Below are positions 23,007 through 35,087 of a stretch of 64,000 nt of DNA, in pieces. Made by a program: the position numbers and the translations under genes. Source of the stretch: Forficula auricularia (taxonomy: Eukaryota > Arthropoda > Insecta > Dermaptera > Forficulidae). The notes beneath the pieces were generated by a model. The model saw only the letters and a program-made list of their open reading frames with translations. It did not search any database and was not told where the DNA came from. The stretch lies in the NCBI GenBank assembly GCA_024734495.1, contig JALMQS010000278.1, forward strand, positions 1,502,861 to 1,566,860. The letters are read 5' to 3'. The stretch's first letter is position 1. Each line of letters opens with the position of its first letter.

Positions 23007-24490
23007 AAATTTATATATTTATTTATTTATTTATTTATTTATTCAACGGCATGTGCCTTTAAAAACATTACAAAAAGTAATACAAAGAAACACTACTTAG
23101 TAAAAAGTAGAGAAAAAAACAATAAAGTTAAACATACAAATAATAAACAATAATACAGAGTAAATCAGATATAATAATTATGATAGTGAGTATTTAAATA
23201 TATGAAAGTGTGTTTATTTTTATAATTCTAGACATTCTGTTGGTATCTATAGTAAAATTCAAAACGCATGTTTTTTGGGAAAGGGCGTTATAAGCGATGC
23301 TTAATCTATAAATAGGGTTGGTTTCGGAATGACGTGTAAATGGAACTGGTGGATAGAATGGTTGATTCTGTCGTAGTGGGTACGAAGGATTGTTCAGTGG
23401 AAAAAGAATTCTAAGCTCAGGACAACGAATGGTATCAGACATAATTTTAAAAGTGAATAAGTTGTCGGAAGCAATCATAGACGAAAGAATAGTTGACATG
23501 TCGAAAGTTTCAGCGATTTTCGAGTAGTCATGATCGTATCTAGACATAGGGCTACCAGAGAGAGACGCTAGATGTCTCAAAACTTTATGCTGAATTCTTT
23601 CAAGTCTAGCTATGTTGGTTTTTAGATTCGGTCTCCAGATTGTTGAAGCATACATTACGACAGATTTAATCAAACTTATGTATAGGTATCTGATACAATT
23701 GGGGCTCCTAAAAGCTTTAGTGTTGCGAAATATGAATCCCCAAGTTCGGTTAGCTTTACTAACCACATGATTAATATGTTCATTAAACGTGAGCTTTGAG
23801 TCAAAGGTGACACCAAGGTCTTTGATGGAAGTTACTCTAATGCAATAACAAGTATCGTCCAGATAGTAATTGTATGAGATAAAATATTCCTTTTTTTGAG
23901 AATGAAATGGTGAAGAATTTATCAAAATTTTGAAAAAATAAGTTTGCTTTGCACCAGATAGTTAAGTTTTTTAGGTCGGATTGTAGCTTGTTGCAGTCTG
24001 AAACTTTAGAAATGTCAAAAAACAATTTGATATCGTCTGCGAATAGCAATATATTGCAATGTTGAATTTACATTGACCAGGTCATTAATAAATAAGAGAA
24101 ACAATAGGGGACCAACATGGCTACCCTGGGGACCCCAGAGGGTGCTAAGAATTGTTGGGATACCGCGCCATTGATTCGGACGATTGAATATCTATCGGAG
24201 AGATAATTTCCAATCCATAGAATTATATTAGTTGGAAGATTAAGGTACTTAAGCTTTAGCAACAAAATTTCATGATTGATGAGGTCAAAGGCTTTTTTAA
24301 AATCAAGGTAAATAGCGTCGAGTTGTGTATTTTTGTTAAGGCTGAGGAAAATAGAATGTGTGAATAGAGTAAGATTAGTGACAGTTGAACGAGAATGTAC
24401 AAATCCATGCTGTTTACTGGAAATCGCATCAGAGCAAAGTAAAAGAATCTTGTTGTACATAATCTTGTCTAATAATTTTGGTATCCCACT
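23007..24490 (-). mobile_element. 5'-truncated jockey/CR1-type LINE
   Basis: The element runs from a 5' break near 24490 through reverse-transcriptase coding sequence to a 3' UTR that ends GGCACATGCCGTTGAATAAA and a (TAAA)n tail at about 23013-23046. Everything upstream of the RT palm is missing, as is usual for incomplete target-primed reverse transcription. Confidence 0.8.
23194..24483 (-). pseudogene. Reverse transcriptase fragment, frameshifted
   Basis: Three overlapping minus-strand frames together spell an RT. 24460-24068 carries QHGFVHSRSTVTNLTLF and YLDFKKAFDLINHEILL (first catalytic aspartate region) and SGVP. After a frameshift, 24049-23837 carries LLFADDIKLF, the FADD form of the catalytic YxDD box. 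A further shift leads to 23925-23194, which has SIKDLGVTFDSKLTFNEHI and the thumb/C-terminal region ending near a stop. At least two frameshifts separate these blocks, so no functional enzyme can be made. There is no RNase H domain in view. The element is older than the one at 44193. Confidence 0.85.
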
Positions 24491-25059
24491 TATATATGAA
24501 CATAACAGGTTATTAACTTGGTTACTGTGTTAATTTTATTAAAATTTTCTTTTAATTCTATTTTTTGGGTTGATTAATGATGGAAGAATCAATCTTTGAA
24601 ACATTTGATAACCCCATGAACTCAGAGACCTCGTAAATTTAAAAGACAATTTGAAATAATTTGTTATTCCCAATATGCATATTTTAACCGAGAAATATCT
24701 TCTACATTATCCATCTCATCACCATAAACATAAGTTTATTATTCAATGCCAGAATGATAGGTACCTACAAATAGAAATTGAAAGTGGATTCTAAAACCGC
24801 ATCACCTTCTTAAAATAGACAGCAAAAAATTTAAAGTAAAAAAAAATCGCCTTTTCTTTCATATTTTCTTCCTTTAAAAAAACGTCACGGAGAATTTACA
24901 TTTTTTTATCAATCTTACGCGTTTTTCATTAATTAAATTAAATTATTTTTCTTGGTACGTTTGGAAAGGAAATCGGTCTACCCAATTGCACTCAATTTTT
25001 TTTTCTTTTTCTTGTTTTTAAATATCTTAAACGTAGGAAAAAATTCATTTATGATTTTT
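24491..25059. other. AT-rich spacer
   Basis: Nothing recognisable. Confidence 0.4.
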
Positions 25060-25310
25060 TCTTTGCCCAAGCTAAAGATCGAAAAGTCATAAAAAGTTTG
25101 TTCTAGTGTTAAAATGTGTGTATTTTTAAAACGAAAAACTGATTAGAGCTTTCTTTCTTAAGAGTTTCTGGTTCAAAAAGACTAAAAATCTAATTATCAT
25201 TTCGGAAGCTATCGAATGGTTGGAGTTAATTAATAAATGGAAAGTTGTCACATGTTTGAATTAATAAACTGCACATTTGAGTCAAGTTTTAAAATTGCTA
25301 GCTTAAACAG
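25060..25310 (-). repeat. Dispersed family J copy
   Basis: Phrases GAAAAACTGATTAGAGCTTT and ATAAACTGCACATTTGAGTC match, in reverse orientation, the order of AT-rich phrases in copies near 5.2 and 37.4 kb. Confidence 0.4.
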
Positions 25311-26100
25311 TTCTCGCTGCCACTAAAAATCCTTAAAATGCGTGTAACTATATTAATTAATCACCGTTTTGTTGATTGTAAAAAAATCCAAGAATTTACG
25401 AAACAATTAGAACCATCTCCAATTCACCTTGAAGATAGAGAATTTACTTCGATATTTTATTATTTAAATTTCAAAAGTGAAAAATCAGTTTTACAATCTC
25501 ATCAAGACTGCCCTGGTAGCTTTTTATTAGTTTTTTTTTTTAGTTTTTTTTATTAATGCTTATTTCTAATATATTTTCTAGTTAGTTTTGTTTATTGGCG
25601 AAAATCATGATAATGGTAACATCTATTCATAAATAATATTTAGAGTTAAAAAGATAAAACGAATTCAATATGAATCCACTCCTTTTCATCCTATGGGCAA
25701 CCATTTAGAGGGCTCGCCATGGGTGGATAACAAACATATTCTTATAGGTGGAAATGTTATTGTAAATTACCTAACAGCTATCAAGAAATGTTATTGTTCA
25801 TGTGTCCCAAGCGGTTGCTGATTTTTACAAATATAGTTTATTTCATTTACATTTTAGATAGTTTATATAGAATTCTCTCGCTGGCCAAATATTGATATGC
25901 CGAGAGCATAATTTTTTTTTTCGTTTAAGAAAAAAATAATTGAAAAAAATATAATCCCATATAAAAATCTTATTGTCTCTGTTATCAAAAAATAAATTAA
26001 ATTCACCTGAAGTTTTTTTTTTTGAAAAATAAATAGAAATAAAAATTAGTGTCGAGTAATGCAAAATCAGCTTAATACCTGTCGCTGTGATTTTGTTTCT
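25311..26100. other. AT-rich spacer
   Basis: Open frames at 25338-25556 and 25843-26145 are lysine/phenylalanine-rich AT translations without a recognised motif. Confidence 0.4.
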
Positions 26101-26104
26101 TTTT

Positions 26105-26300
26105 CTACCTGGATCTTTTCTCCCCGGGCGGCAATAACAGTCCAAAGCGTGAACTAGATTTTAATTTTAATCTTTGACGTCGGTAGCATCGAGACGTGAC
26201 TGGATTAAGCAAAGGCACGAGCGACTCAGTCCGTAGCGGAGTCCACCGTCGACAAGAACGGAATCCGCAGACGAAAACTCGCAACAATTTTTTTGTGACC
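26105..26300 (+). promoter_or_regulatory. Promoter-like GC-normal island (speculative)
   Basis: Composition is strongly unlike the flanks. On the plus strand GACTCAGTCCG (about 26223-26233) matches the arthropod initiator TCAGTY, with no TATA box upstream, and an AGAACG downstream-element-like hexamer lies near +28. On the minus strand GATCCAG|GTAGAA near 26108 is a fair splice donor, closing a frame of 60 codons (26287-26105). Either a TATA-less start site or a first exon could explain the island, and I cannot choose between them. No transposon ends are visible. Confidence 0.25.
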
Positions 26301-26483
26301 TCGCCTCTTTTCTACTTCTTAATTTAACACCTTTCCTTAGCTTTAAATAAAATCTCGTTCCAAATGAAATCATTCACGACCACAGTGCAATGATTTACAA
26401 ATTAAGTTTTTTTATCTGTATTATATTCAATTAAAAAGATGGAACTTTGAGCATATATTCTACATATCTATTATATTTATATG

Positions 26484-26560
26484 TGTTGTGCGGTCCATGG
26501 ATGCGGCGCATCCCTAAAATCTCTGAACGCCAAGAGTATCTTCATACCGTATCATATATG
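26484..26560 (-). repeat. Family B end fragment
   Basis: GTTGTGCGGTCCATGGATGC is the reversed right end of family B. Similarity fades after CATCCCTAAAAT. Confidence 0.6.
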
Positions 26561-26814
26561 TATCTCGTTTAGCTTTAATTTAAAATTTATGGGACTTTTT
26601 AACGTTATAATATGAATAGAATTTTCCAGATTTCATATTTGAATCATTTTCGATATCTTATGAAAAATACTTTAATATTATGAGGTTGAAAGTAAATTAG
26701 TTTACATGTAGGTACTCGACGTCTGACTTTCATTTAAAATCTATAAATTTTTACTTAGCCGCCGCATTTTTCATTAATATTTTGTCTACCTTATTATAAA
26801 ATTGTTTTACAGAC

Positions 26815-27010
26815 AGACTGACCCGAAGGCTTGTCTAGTGAGCAGAGGGTGGGGAAGTATCAGCAGACACAATCATGTTCAAACCTGTCGCGGCACGCTA
26901 GTGGCTTAATTAATAGCTAGACCCCGATCCTGGGTGCCCCTGGTATTTAGACAACTGATTGTCATATCAGTTAAGGGTATGACTACCATATAACGGGACG
27001 GCGCCGTCCC
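26815..27010. ncRNA. Structured GC-rich segment of unknown type
   Basis: A 190-bp block of balanced composition with GACCCGAAGGCTTGTCTAG at its start, the hairpin AACTGA...TCAGTT near 26950-26972 and the perfect 16-base palindrome GGGACGGCGCCGTCCC at 26995-27010. It has no open frame and no other copy in the window. It looks like a folded RNA or the conserved part of an unrecognised element. From memory, similar text around this palindrome occurs in other arthropod sequences, but I cannot name it. The assignment as ncRNA is a guess. Confidence 0.25.
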
Positions 27011-28294
27011 TGTCTAGCATCTATTTGTACACTCAACATGAAAAAAAGACTGGATACATACTCAAAAGATTATTAAAAAAAAAATCATTGTTTTTTTCTT
27101 TGAATAGATTAATATGAGAACGTCAAAAACAATTTTATAATTAGGCAGACAAAATATTAATAAAAACAAAGAGGCTAAAAGCAAGCCGTAACACACCATA
27201 GGTATCGTAACTTTTTACATGTCAACTGAAAAATGATTTATTTATAGTTAAGAAATTATATTTGATATGAATAGATGGTCAAGTTAATTATGACGAAATC
27301 GATCTCTGTTCAATATGAATAAATGATATACGTATTTTAAGTATTCTCATATTTTTGGAGCAACTCTAGATATATTAATAGTTAAGATGCCGCTATTCGA
27401 ACCAAGCACCAATAAGTAAATTATGAAAATATTGTTATTTGAGTAAAATAGTGGAATAGTTAAATTTAATAGTTGGGTATTTAAATGAAATAATATGTAA
27501 TTACGACAAGAAATTATATAAACTTGAATATTTTTTATATCATTTATATTTATTTGATGTAGAATCTATATTCAAATAAATTATATAAATATTTAATTTA
27601 ATTATTCATTTGGTTGAATTAATAAAAAAAATTAATTTAATTTAACATTATATTTTTATTAGGTATAATGATAATTTTAATATATATTAATATTTCTTAT
27701 TATCTTAATGGGTTTTAAAATTAAAAAAAAAATTGATAATGTAAACAAAATTTTTGTTAATTTTTTTTTAAATATCTTAATTATTAAGATATCACTATTT
27801 GCAGAAAATCTAAGTCGTTTTATGATAAATAAAGTAAAAATATTCGTTTAGATATAATAAGAGGTTTCACTAGAAGTAAACAAGACATTCATTTGATATT
27901 AAGAGATATCTAATAGAATAAAATAGATCACTCAAGTATATAATATATTTGGATTAAATACCTAAAAATTTGGTCATATTTGGAATGATTTCGATATATC
28001 TTGATTATTAATAAAATATCTTTGGAATAAATAAGAGCTCATTAAAAATGCTCAACTCTATCAATATATTTATTATAAATAAATTGTTTTTTCAGTGTAC
28101 AAATTAATTATTTTATAGCAACGAAAAAATATTTTTTGAAAGTACTCAGAGAGAGCCTCTAAGATAGAAAGGTTGATTATTTTTACTTACCCCTAGAAGT
28201 AGTCAAATTGAAGATAGAATATCCGCTCTGTCTTTACTATCAAATGAAAAAATCTAGATAATGTGAAATTTGAAAATTATATTAATCTGTATCG
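27011..28294. other. Very AT-rich spacer
   Basis: Nothing recognisable. One of the most AT-rich stretches in the window. Confidence 0.5.
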
Positions 28295-28387
28295 ATGAAT
28301 TTTGCGAATAATAAAATAAAATTTTCAAAAATGAAGTGTCCTTTTTTGGACAGCATTCAATGGCTGAAAAGTCACCGCCCGTCCCTG
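28295..28387 (-). repeat. Family B end fragment
   Basis: AATGAAGTGTCCTTTTTTGG, ACAGCATTCAATGGCTGAAA and AGTCACCGCCCGTCCCTG correspond to the reversed left end of family B (CAGTGGCGGTTGGTGACTTT at 9051). Confidence 0.65.
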
Positions 28388-28961
28388 ATATATAGATAGA
28401 AAGATATTGTTGATACAAGAGCTGCTAAAGGTCTACCTTTTAGAATAACTTCAGTAGTATTTGAAAACGACTCCAGAATTAGGTGTCAAAGGTTAGCATT
28501 CTGATTATAATATCTAATTAAAAATGCCTAATCTACGAGTAGGTGGTTTCAGTCGGTTTCATATGATGAACCAATCAACTACCGAAGCATCGATCTTCTA
28601 TTTTTATTACAAATTTTTAAACAATGAATTTTAAATAAACTTAAAAATGCGGCAATGTTTTTCACACTTGAACGAAAGTGTAAAAGAAAATTTGACATAA
28701 TATTTTTTATTAATAATTTAATCACAAAAACAAAAATAAAAATGGGACTAGTGTCTGTCATTTTTTTCGATTCAATCAATTTTCGATATAAAACATCTCT
28801 AGAAAAACCCATAGATGAAATGTTTAAGATATGCATGAAAAAATGTTATCGAAACCCTTGAAGGTGTTACAATCAAACGGAAACATAAACTGAACCATCA
28901 AAAAAGCAGATCACGAGCTGTACGCTCTAGACATCGATGAGGTCGGGCACGAGTTGCTAAC
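28388..28961. other. AT-rich spacer
   Basis: Two overlapping opposite-strand open frames (28579-28836, 28655-28861) carry no recognised motif. Confidence 0.4.
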
Positions 28962-28969
28962 TTTCCTAG

Positions 28970-29579
28970 CAGTGCTGCCGCGAGCTTTTATTCGAATGTA
29001 CTATTCATTTTAGAAAAATGTACTGTAGTGGGGTAAAAAAATCGAATCACTTTATTATTTATTATTAATTAATACAAAGTATCCAATGATCCCAGAAAAC
29101 AAAATAACTTTATCTATTATACTTAAATACTTAAACTCTTAATAAGATCATCATTCATGACAAGTAGTATTTTCAAGCATTTCTTTGGTTAATAATAAAT
29201 TTTACAGGTTTCTGTGCTTAAACAATTTCTAATATTTCGTTTGATTAAATTTAATGAAGAAAATATACGTTCTGCTGCAAGGTTTCCGTGTGGTAGACAT
29301 GATAAGTTTTTCAAGAATTTACTTAGTGTCATAAACAGTAATTCATTTAAAATATTTATTGAAGAATTTATTTACTCAATTATTGTCATCTATCCGTACT
29401 TTATTTATTTTGAAGCTTATATATTTTTTAGGACTGTAATGCATCATAAATGTACTACCTTTGAGATATTTTATGGAATGTACTAGAAACTAAATTATTT
29501 TCATGTTAATGTACGATTGTACTTTTCAATCAAAAATGTACTGTAAATAATACACATTTGTACTGTAACGGCAGCACTG
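28970..29579. mobile_element. hAT-like element with CAGTGCTGCCG TIRs
   Basis: Both ends carry the perfect 11-base TIR CAGTGCTGCCG / CGGCAGCACTG. Flanking octamers TTTCCTAG and TTTAGTAG match at 6 of 8. Subterminal AATGTACT and ATGTACTGTA motifs are repeated several times near both ends, as expected for transposase-binding sites. A 90-codon frame (29214-29486) lies inside but shows no transposase motif that I recognise; it may be the remnant of one. Confidence 0.75.
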
Positions 29580-29587
29580 TTTAGTAG

Positions 29588-30607
29588 TAACCCATACCCA
29601 GTAGAGTGTAAAAGTAAGCCTCCACAAGGTTGAATTGCAATAAGTATTTTCATTATTATTCGGACGATTTAAAAAATTTTAAAACCGATATTTTCGACTA
29701 GTTGAATTTCACTTGGCAGAAAACAGATATAAATAATTTTAATATTTTTTGACAGAGATTTCTCAGAGCAAGAAAAGACGGCACCATTTAAGAAGTCTTC
29801 TCAATGGAATAGAAAGAGAAATGGGCTAGTTCAGATGCAGATGTACTACATATTGCTAAATAATAATATAAAAGTATCCGTCCTTCTATCTTTCCTATCA
29901 TAAAAACATTTCCCGATTGATATGAGTTCTGAAATGAAATTTTACTGGCTCAGAAAAACAATAAATAAATAGAAATATATTTAGTATCCAAAAAACACTT
30001 TTGGGTAGAAGACAATGAGTTTTCGAAATTACTTTTCACATAATAAATATAAATTAAAAAATATTAATTGGTCGCATTCTTAAGCAGAATTTAAATTAAT
30101 CAATAATTTACTCATCAAATAATTCATGATTCAGAGAACAAAGCCACTCGGCAAGGAAGGTGGAGATGTATTAATTGTACCTATATAAAATCAAATTGAC
30201 CTTTAATTCTCAGATGGAAAAAATAAAAACATTAACAGCTAAAATAAATACCAATTTCTACTTCACTATAGAAAAAAATTAATCATCGGTAGCCTGAATA
30301 TGTGAGTGACAATGAATTGATTATTAACATAAAGTGGTTCCTGCTTTGTTCTTGACTCGGCTGTCGTTCACTAATCAACACATTACATTATGTTGTTTAA
30401 AGTAAAATTAAACAAACAAAAACAATATCCAATAAAGTAAAAAAAAAACGTTTAATGGAGTAGGACAGGTGTCATTGATGAATGACGCTGAACAATAGGG
30501 TATAATTAGTCAACGATAATCGTTGTTTGATTAGAATCAACACGCATCATCAGATTTATTTCACTTTCATTCCTTTGGTTTCCAATTCGAACACCATAAA
30601 ACATCAT
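29588..30607. other. AT-rich spacer
   Basis: Nothing recognisable. Confidence 0.4.
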
Positions 30608-30677
30608 ATACGAGAGCGGTCTGAAAAATGAGGAAACCATAACATAGAATAAGACTGTTTTTACAAATTTTTTAACT

Positions 30678-31337
30678 TTACTTTTCGGCATAGTCTCCTT
30701 TTAGCTCGATACACTTGTACCAACGATATTCAAATCGCTTAATCCCATCACTATAATACGTCGAATTAAATACATCAAAATAAACGTTTGTTTCTGCAAT
30801 CACTTCTTCATTTGATGAAAATCTTTTACTAATAAGAAATTAAGTAAGATTACGAGTTAGGTTTCACATTAAAAAAAATGAGTTTTTATTAGTGAAACCT
30901 ACCTCGTAATCTTAACTTTTTTCTTATTATTAAAAAATGTTTCACTTAGAACCAACACATATCTCTTTAAAAGTTATAAATTCACTACGTTACCACTAAG
31001 CCAACTTCTGATAGGTATTCGGAAACAAGAAAAAGTTGGACTGATCTAAATCCGGGCTGTAAGGTTTATGTGGAAGAATTTCGAATCGTAATCTAACTAA
31101 TTTTGCCGTTGCAATTGCCTATCAGTGAGCCGATGCATTATCGTGATGAAACAACACTTTTTTCTATAGCCAAATGCCGTCGTTTTTCCTTTAATTTTTC
31201 ATTCAGCTGGTCCAATAGCGAGGCGTAGTACTCTCCTGTAATTGTTTGCCCTTTTGAAGATAATCCATAAAGAAAACACCTCAAGCATTCCAAAACACAG
31301 TGGCCATCATAACCTTGTTAGCTGATGTACTTATCAA
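30678..31337 (-). pseudogene. Mariner transposase, C-terminal half, inactivated
   Basis: Translating the minus strand from 31337 gives SANKVMATVFWNA, then after a stop, blocks matching the mariner catalytic core: VLFHHDNASAH, containing the second catalytic Asp, then ILPHKPYSPDLDQSNFFLFP. The second catalytic position and the third are separated by exactly 34 residues, the D34D mariner spacing, but the third residue is Asn (SN instead of the usual SD). The tail after the inserted repeat reads VIAETNVYFDVF and RWYKCIELKGDYAEK then stop (30678-30680). Several stops, a frameshift, the Asp-to-Asn change and the insertion make it non-functional. Confidence 0.85.
30834..30990. repeat. Inverted-repeat family F, copy 3, inside mariner
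   Basis: AAGATTACGAGTTAGGTTTC (about 30846) is inverted as GAAACCTACCTCGTAATCTT (about 30895). The downstream flank ATGTTTCACTTAGAACCAAC is shared with copy 1. It separates two parts of the mariner coding sequence, so it inserted after the mariner. Confidence 0.75.
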
Positions 31338-31464
31338 TAAATCAACACGATATTTATAAAGCAAGTACTTTTGAATAATTGTTATTATTTAAATTTTAAA
31401 TAAACAAGATATCTAATAATATTAATAGTTTAATAACAAAAAGAAAAAATGAGGAAAAATGTAA

Positions 31465-31880
31465 ATATTTCATGACTCGGAACGCTCTCTGCAAATTTTG
31501 GTGATTTGGAAATTTTTTGTCAGCAAAGGGTTTGAACTAAGAAGATAAAACATGGGATAGAGGAGTATTTCATTAAACTTAACTTCTGTACTAAATTTCA
31601 GTTGATTGGTGTTCTAGAGCTTCTCACATAAAGAAAATATTTTTTCTGACATTTTTTTTTTCGAAAGTTCCGAAGTTAAAAAACCAAAAATCTAATCTCT
31701 TCTTCGTTTTGAAAATCAACAAATTTTGTCATCAGAACGAATGGATTATCTGAATCCAGAAACAAAGAAGACACACAGACAGAAAAAAAGCATGCTTGAA
31801 AAGGATACTAAAATTGAAATTGAATATTGCTAAGTAATTACTAACTCATAAAAAATCGAGAAATACATTTTTCCATATTT
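31465..31880 (+). repeat. Dispersed family J copy
   Basis: Starts CATGACTCGGAACGCTCTCT then GCAAATTTTGGTGATTTGG. It later has AAAACCAAAAATCTAATC and ends with AAGACACACAGACAGAAAAA. The same phrase order appears near 59000-59400 and 63690-63915. Confidence 0.55.
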
Positions 31881-33489
31881 AAACCCAAATAAGCAAAAAA
31901 CAATGTTTTTAATTTACTCATTATAGTTTTGTTTTCTTTTTTATGAGCTTCATTACATTTTTTTTTTTTAGATAATTTATAAAATTTTTGAATGAATTCA
32001 ACACACCTTTGCCACGAGGCGAGATGTGCTCACTGAGTGTACAGAAAAAAATTGTACTTTTATAGCCATTCCAAAGAAATGGATAAATTTAAATATGCGT
32101 AATGTAGACTGTTACGAGCGAATATTCTGTAGAATTAGCTATAATTTGCTTCGAGGAAATTAGGGAATTTATTCACAATTAACTATGGAAATATCACTTG
32201 AGTGAAATATGCAATTAGTAAATAAGATCCTGTTTAACATTTTCCTCAATCAAATTAGAAACAACTCGAAAAAACGCAATCCAAAAATTGAGATTGCACT
32301 TCTCATTCTATCTTCTCTGATTACCTTTGATTCAATGCTTAAAATATTCCTTAAGATCTATACTTTTTCCTTATATGGACAAGAATTCATCTTTACAGGT
32401 AATGCGCCTTCTCTGATCGTTATTAAACAAAACATTTGATAATTAAAGTTGTAGATATAATTGATCAATTGATGATGACCCTAAAGAATTAAAGATGATG
32501 CCGAAGATTTATGCAAGAGCTACTGCACATTTACAGTTAGTTGCAGAGTTGACCCTAAACCTCATACAACACATTGATTAATATGTTAATTCATTTGCTA
32601 ATTAATTCATTAAAGAAATTAAATAGTAATGATTCATTACTTTATTTTATAATTTACTGGTCAGCTTCTGTTTAACCCGACAATGGGCTTCTAGCGTTAT
32701 TCTCAGTTGATTTGTAATGTCGCAATTTAAGCCAGTATTTTCCCCAATCCGTTTCACTAGTATGCAAGAAACATTGCCTGGATTGGAGAGAGAATAAATA
32801 CGGCACAGTGTATGTGGCCATCCATCTACGAGCTACCTAGCCACAACTTTGGTGATCCTTCGGAAACCGGTGTTTTGATAAAGCCAAAAAAGACCTTTGA
32901 TAAAAACTACTAGTATGTAAATAAGTACAAATAAAATTGGAATTCGATGTCTTTTGTTTTAACAATTATGAATAATTTTGATAAATCTATTCATGGAAAT
33001 GGAATCTAAAAAGGTAATGTCAAATCGGTGTTTCTTCAAAATTAGTAAGCGGGCCTTATTTGGTAGAGAGCATAGAATAAATTGTTGATTGATTTTCATA
33101 CAATATTTCTATTGCGAAAGAATAAATAAATAATGAATTTTGAAAATAAGTTATATTATTTTCATTATAAACAGCCTCCAAAATATCTTAGTTAATTTTG
33201 ATCCTAATTTGACAGTGAAGAGGGGTTTAATGTTTGCACATCTTTTGCCAAACTCTTACCATATTGTTCGTTTATTTTGAGTCGAGTTAAGCTTCAAGTT
33301 TTAAAAAGTATATTAATAAATCGAAAATAGTTAAAAATATGTATTTATAAAAATTCACTACTTCTTAGAAGGTACCAATTTTTATTTCACATTACGATTG
33401 AAATGGTTTCAATTATTAAAATTATTATTATTATTTTATTTAATCCCTAAATTCAAACTTGGAAGTTCTTGATAGAATTAGAGAAAAGA
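31881..33489. other. AT-rich spacer
   Basis: The part at 32680-32890 is more balanced in composition and unique in the window. No gene signal identified. Confidence 0.4.
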
Positions 33490-33755
33490 AAACACAGGTG
33501 AAGATGAAGAGAGGTCCGATGATAGAAGACACAAGTTAAGACGTTAAGGGATATTTTAGAGATCGAAATAGAATAATGACAAGGGGGGAGGAGAAGATCT
33601 TGATTAGATTAGGTATTTTCGTCAGATAATGAAAGATATATGGGATGGGAGACTTTTAAAGAAAGAAAAGAGTTTGCATGGGATAGAGTTGAGGTAAGGC
33701 GGTTGGGTGTGTCAAACCAGTCTTGGGACTAATAATAATAATTATTAAAAAATTG
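33490..33755 (+). mobile_element. RTE-type LINE 3' fragment, old
   Basis: Phrases AAGAAAAGAGTTTGCATGGG and TCAAACCAGTCTTGGGAC match the C-terminal coding end of the RTE copy at 39897-40409 (GAGGTCGAACAGCTGACGGG... AAACCAGTCTTAAGAC). The tail is (TAA)n. Confidence 0.65.
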
Positions 33756-35079
33756 AATTTATACCAAGTTAATTAAATTAAAAATTAAAATTTTAATAGT
33801 TAATTACATTTATTTATTTATATTATTCCTAGGATGGTTCTAACTAGATTGATAGAGGACACACGTTAAGAGGGAGTCTTGAAAAAGTTTCCCCTCTTTC
33901 CTCCATTTATTATTTAAAATTAAATTTGGGTCCCGTTTAAATAGAGATATACCTATAGTTTTAATATTATTGATTTATAAATTTTCATTTTTCTATTAAT
34001 TTTAATTAAACTTTATTCAAAGCAAAAAACCATTTTTAATTATTGCAAGGTTTTTAATATTTTGTTAATAATTTTTCATAACTTTAATGAATTCATAAAA
34101 AAAATCCATAAAAAGCTTATATGTGAGTTGATATAGCCCTGTTATTTTTTGAATAGATCATTGCTTGACGTTATTTATTCAGCGCATCTTATTGGTTAGA
34201 AGGTATAAAACAACATGGTTTACTGTAATAACGTAATAGCCTTGATCCCTTAGGAGCCTGTTGGTATTTTCTCGTTCAATTTTTTTAAAATTTATTTATA
34301 TTCTTAATTAATTCTAATATATTATTAATTATTTTTAATAAATTACTAGTAGGTTCTAGAATAAAAGGAATGATTAATTCAATTGAAAAAATTAAAATTA
34401 TTTATTGTAATTATTCCTATATTATGAAAGCCTCTTTAAAACCTCAATATAATCAATCAAAAAATTATATTTTCTGCATTTTTGAACATGAATTTCTTAA
34501 GATAGAAAAATAAAATCTAATCAAAATCTAAAAAACATATTTTGGCTTCAGAATGGACTTTCTAAGACTTTCCTTTCTTGAGCTATCATGGGTATTGGAA
34601 TACATACATACACACTCACAGATTCTGTATACAGACTCAAAAACCATAGTTTAAAATGACATTTCTCCAAGTTTCAGAGATTTTTAAACACAAATGGAAA
34701 AAAAGTTTTGGAGTGAATTCAATACTAGGACCGCTCGGCTGGCAGGCTTCATTTGCCTACCGAGTAAAATAATTGTAATCATAATTACTCACAACTACTT
34801 ACTTGAATTCTTCCAGATTTTAAATCAAAAAGTTTTGATGCAAGGATGGCTCATTATAGCGTACTGGGGCGTTCAATAAAATTCACAAAATATAATGTAC
34901 AATTTGCTACAGGACTAGTCAAAATGTTATTGAAAAATTGTTTTAATTCAACTTATTTTTAAATTTTAAATTTTAAAATTATCAAGAGTCAATTTTTTTC
35001 TCTGTAGACTTTTGTCCTTTTTTTGAACGTTTTATACTTTCCCATTACTCTTAAATAGAATTGAGAAAATAAAAGAAAT
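33756..35079. other. AT-rich spacer with a J-like segment and a TATA-like site
   Basis: 34430-34690 has the family J phrases CAGAATGGACTTTCTAAGAC and TCTTGAGCTATCATGGGTA. At 34190-34215, ATTGGTTAGAAGGTATAAAA combines an inverted CCAAT and a TATA-like box but no transcript is evident. The rest is unremarkable. Confidence 0.35.
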
Positions 35080-35087
35080 CTATCTAT

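Larger units (their letters stand above)
30608..31337 (-). mobile_element. 3' part of a mariner element
   Basis: It holds the C-terminal half of a mariner transposase and an end-like sequence TACGAGAGCGGTCTGAAAAA at about 30610 after a TA. The 5' half stops abruptly near 31337. The coding region is interrupted by a family F insertion at about 30834-30990. Confidence 0.75.

Noticed and set aside
25843..26145. 100-codon minus-strand frame
   Set aside because: Low-complexity lysine/phenylalanine-rich translation of AT-rich DNA; only its first part overlaps the GC-normal island.
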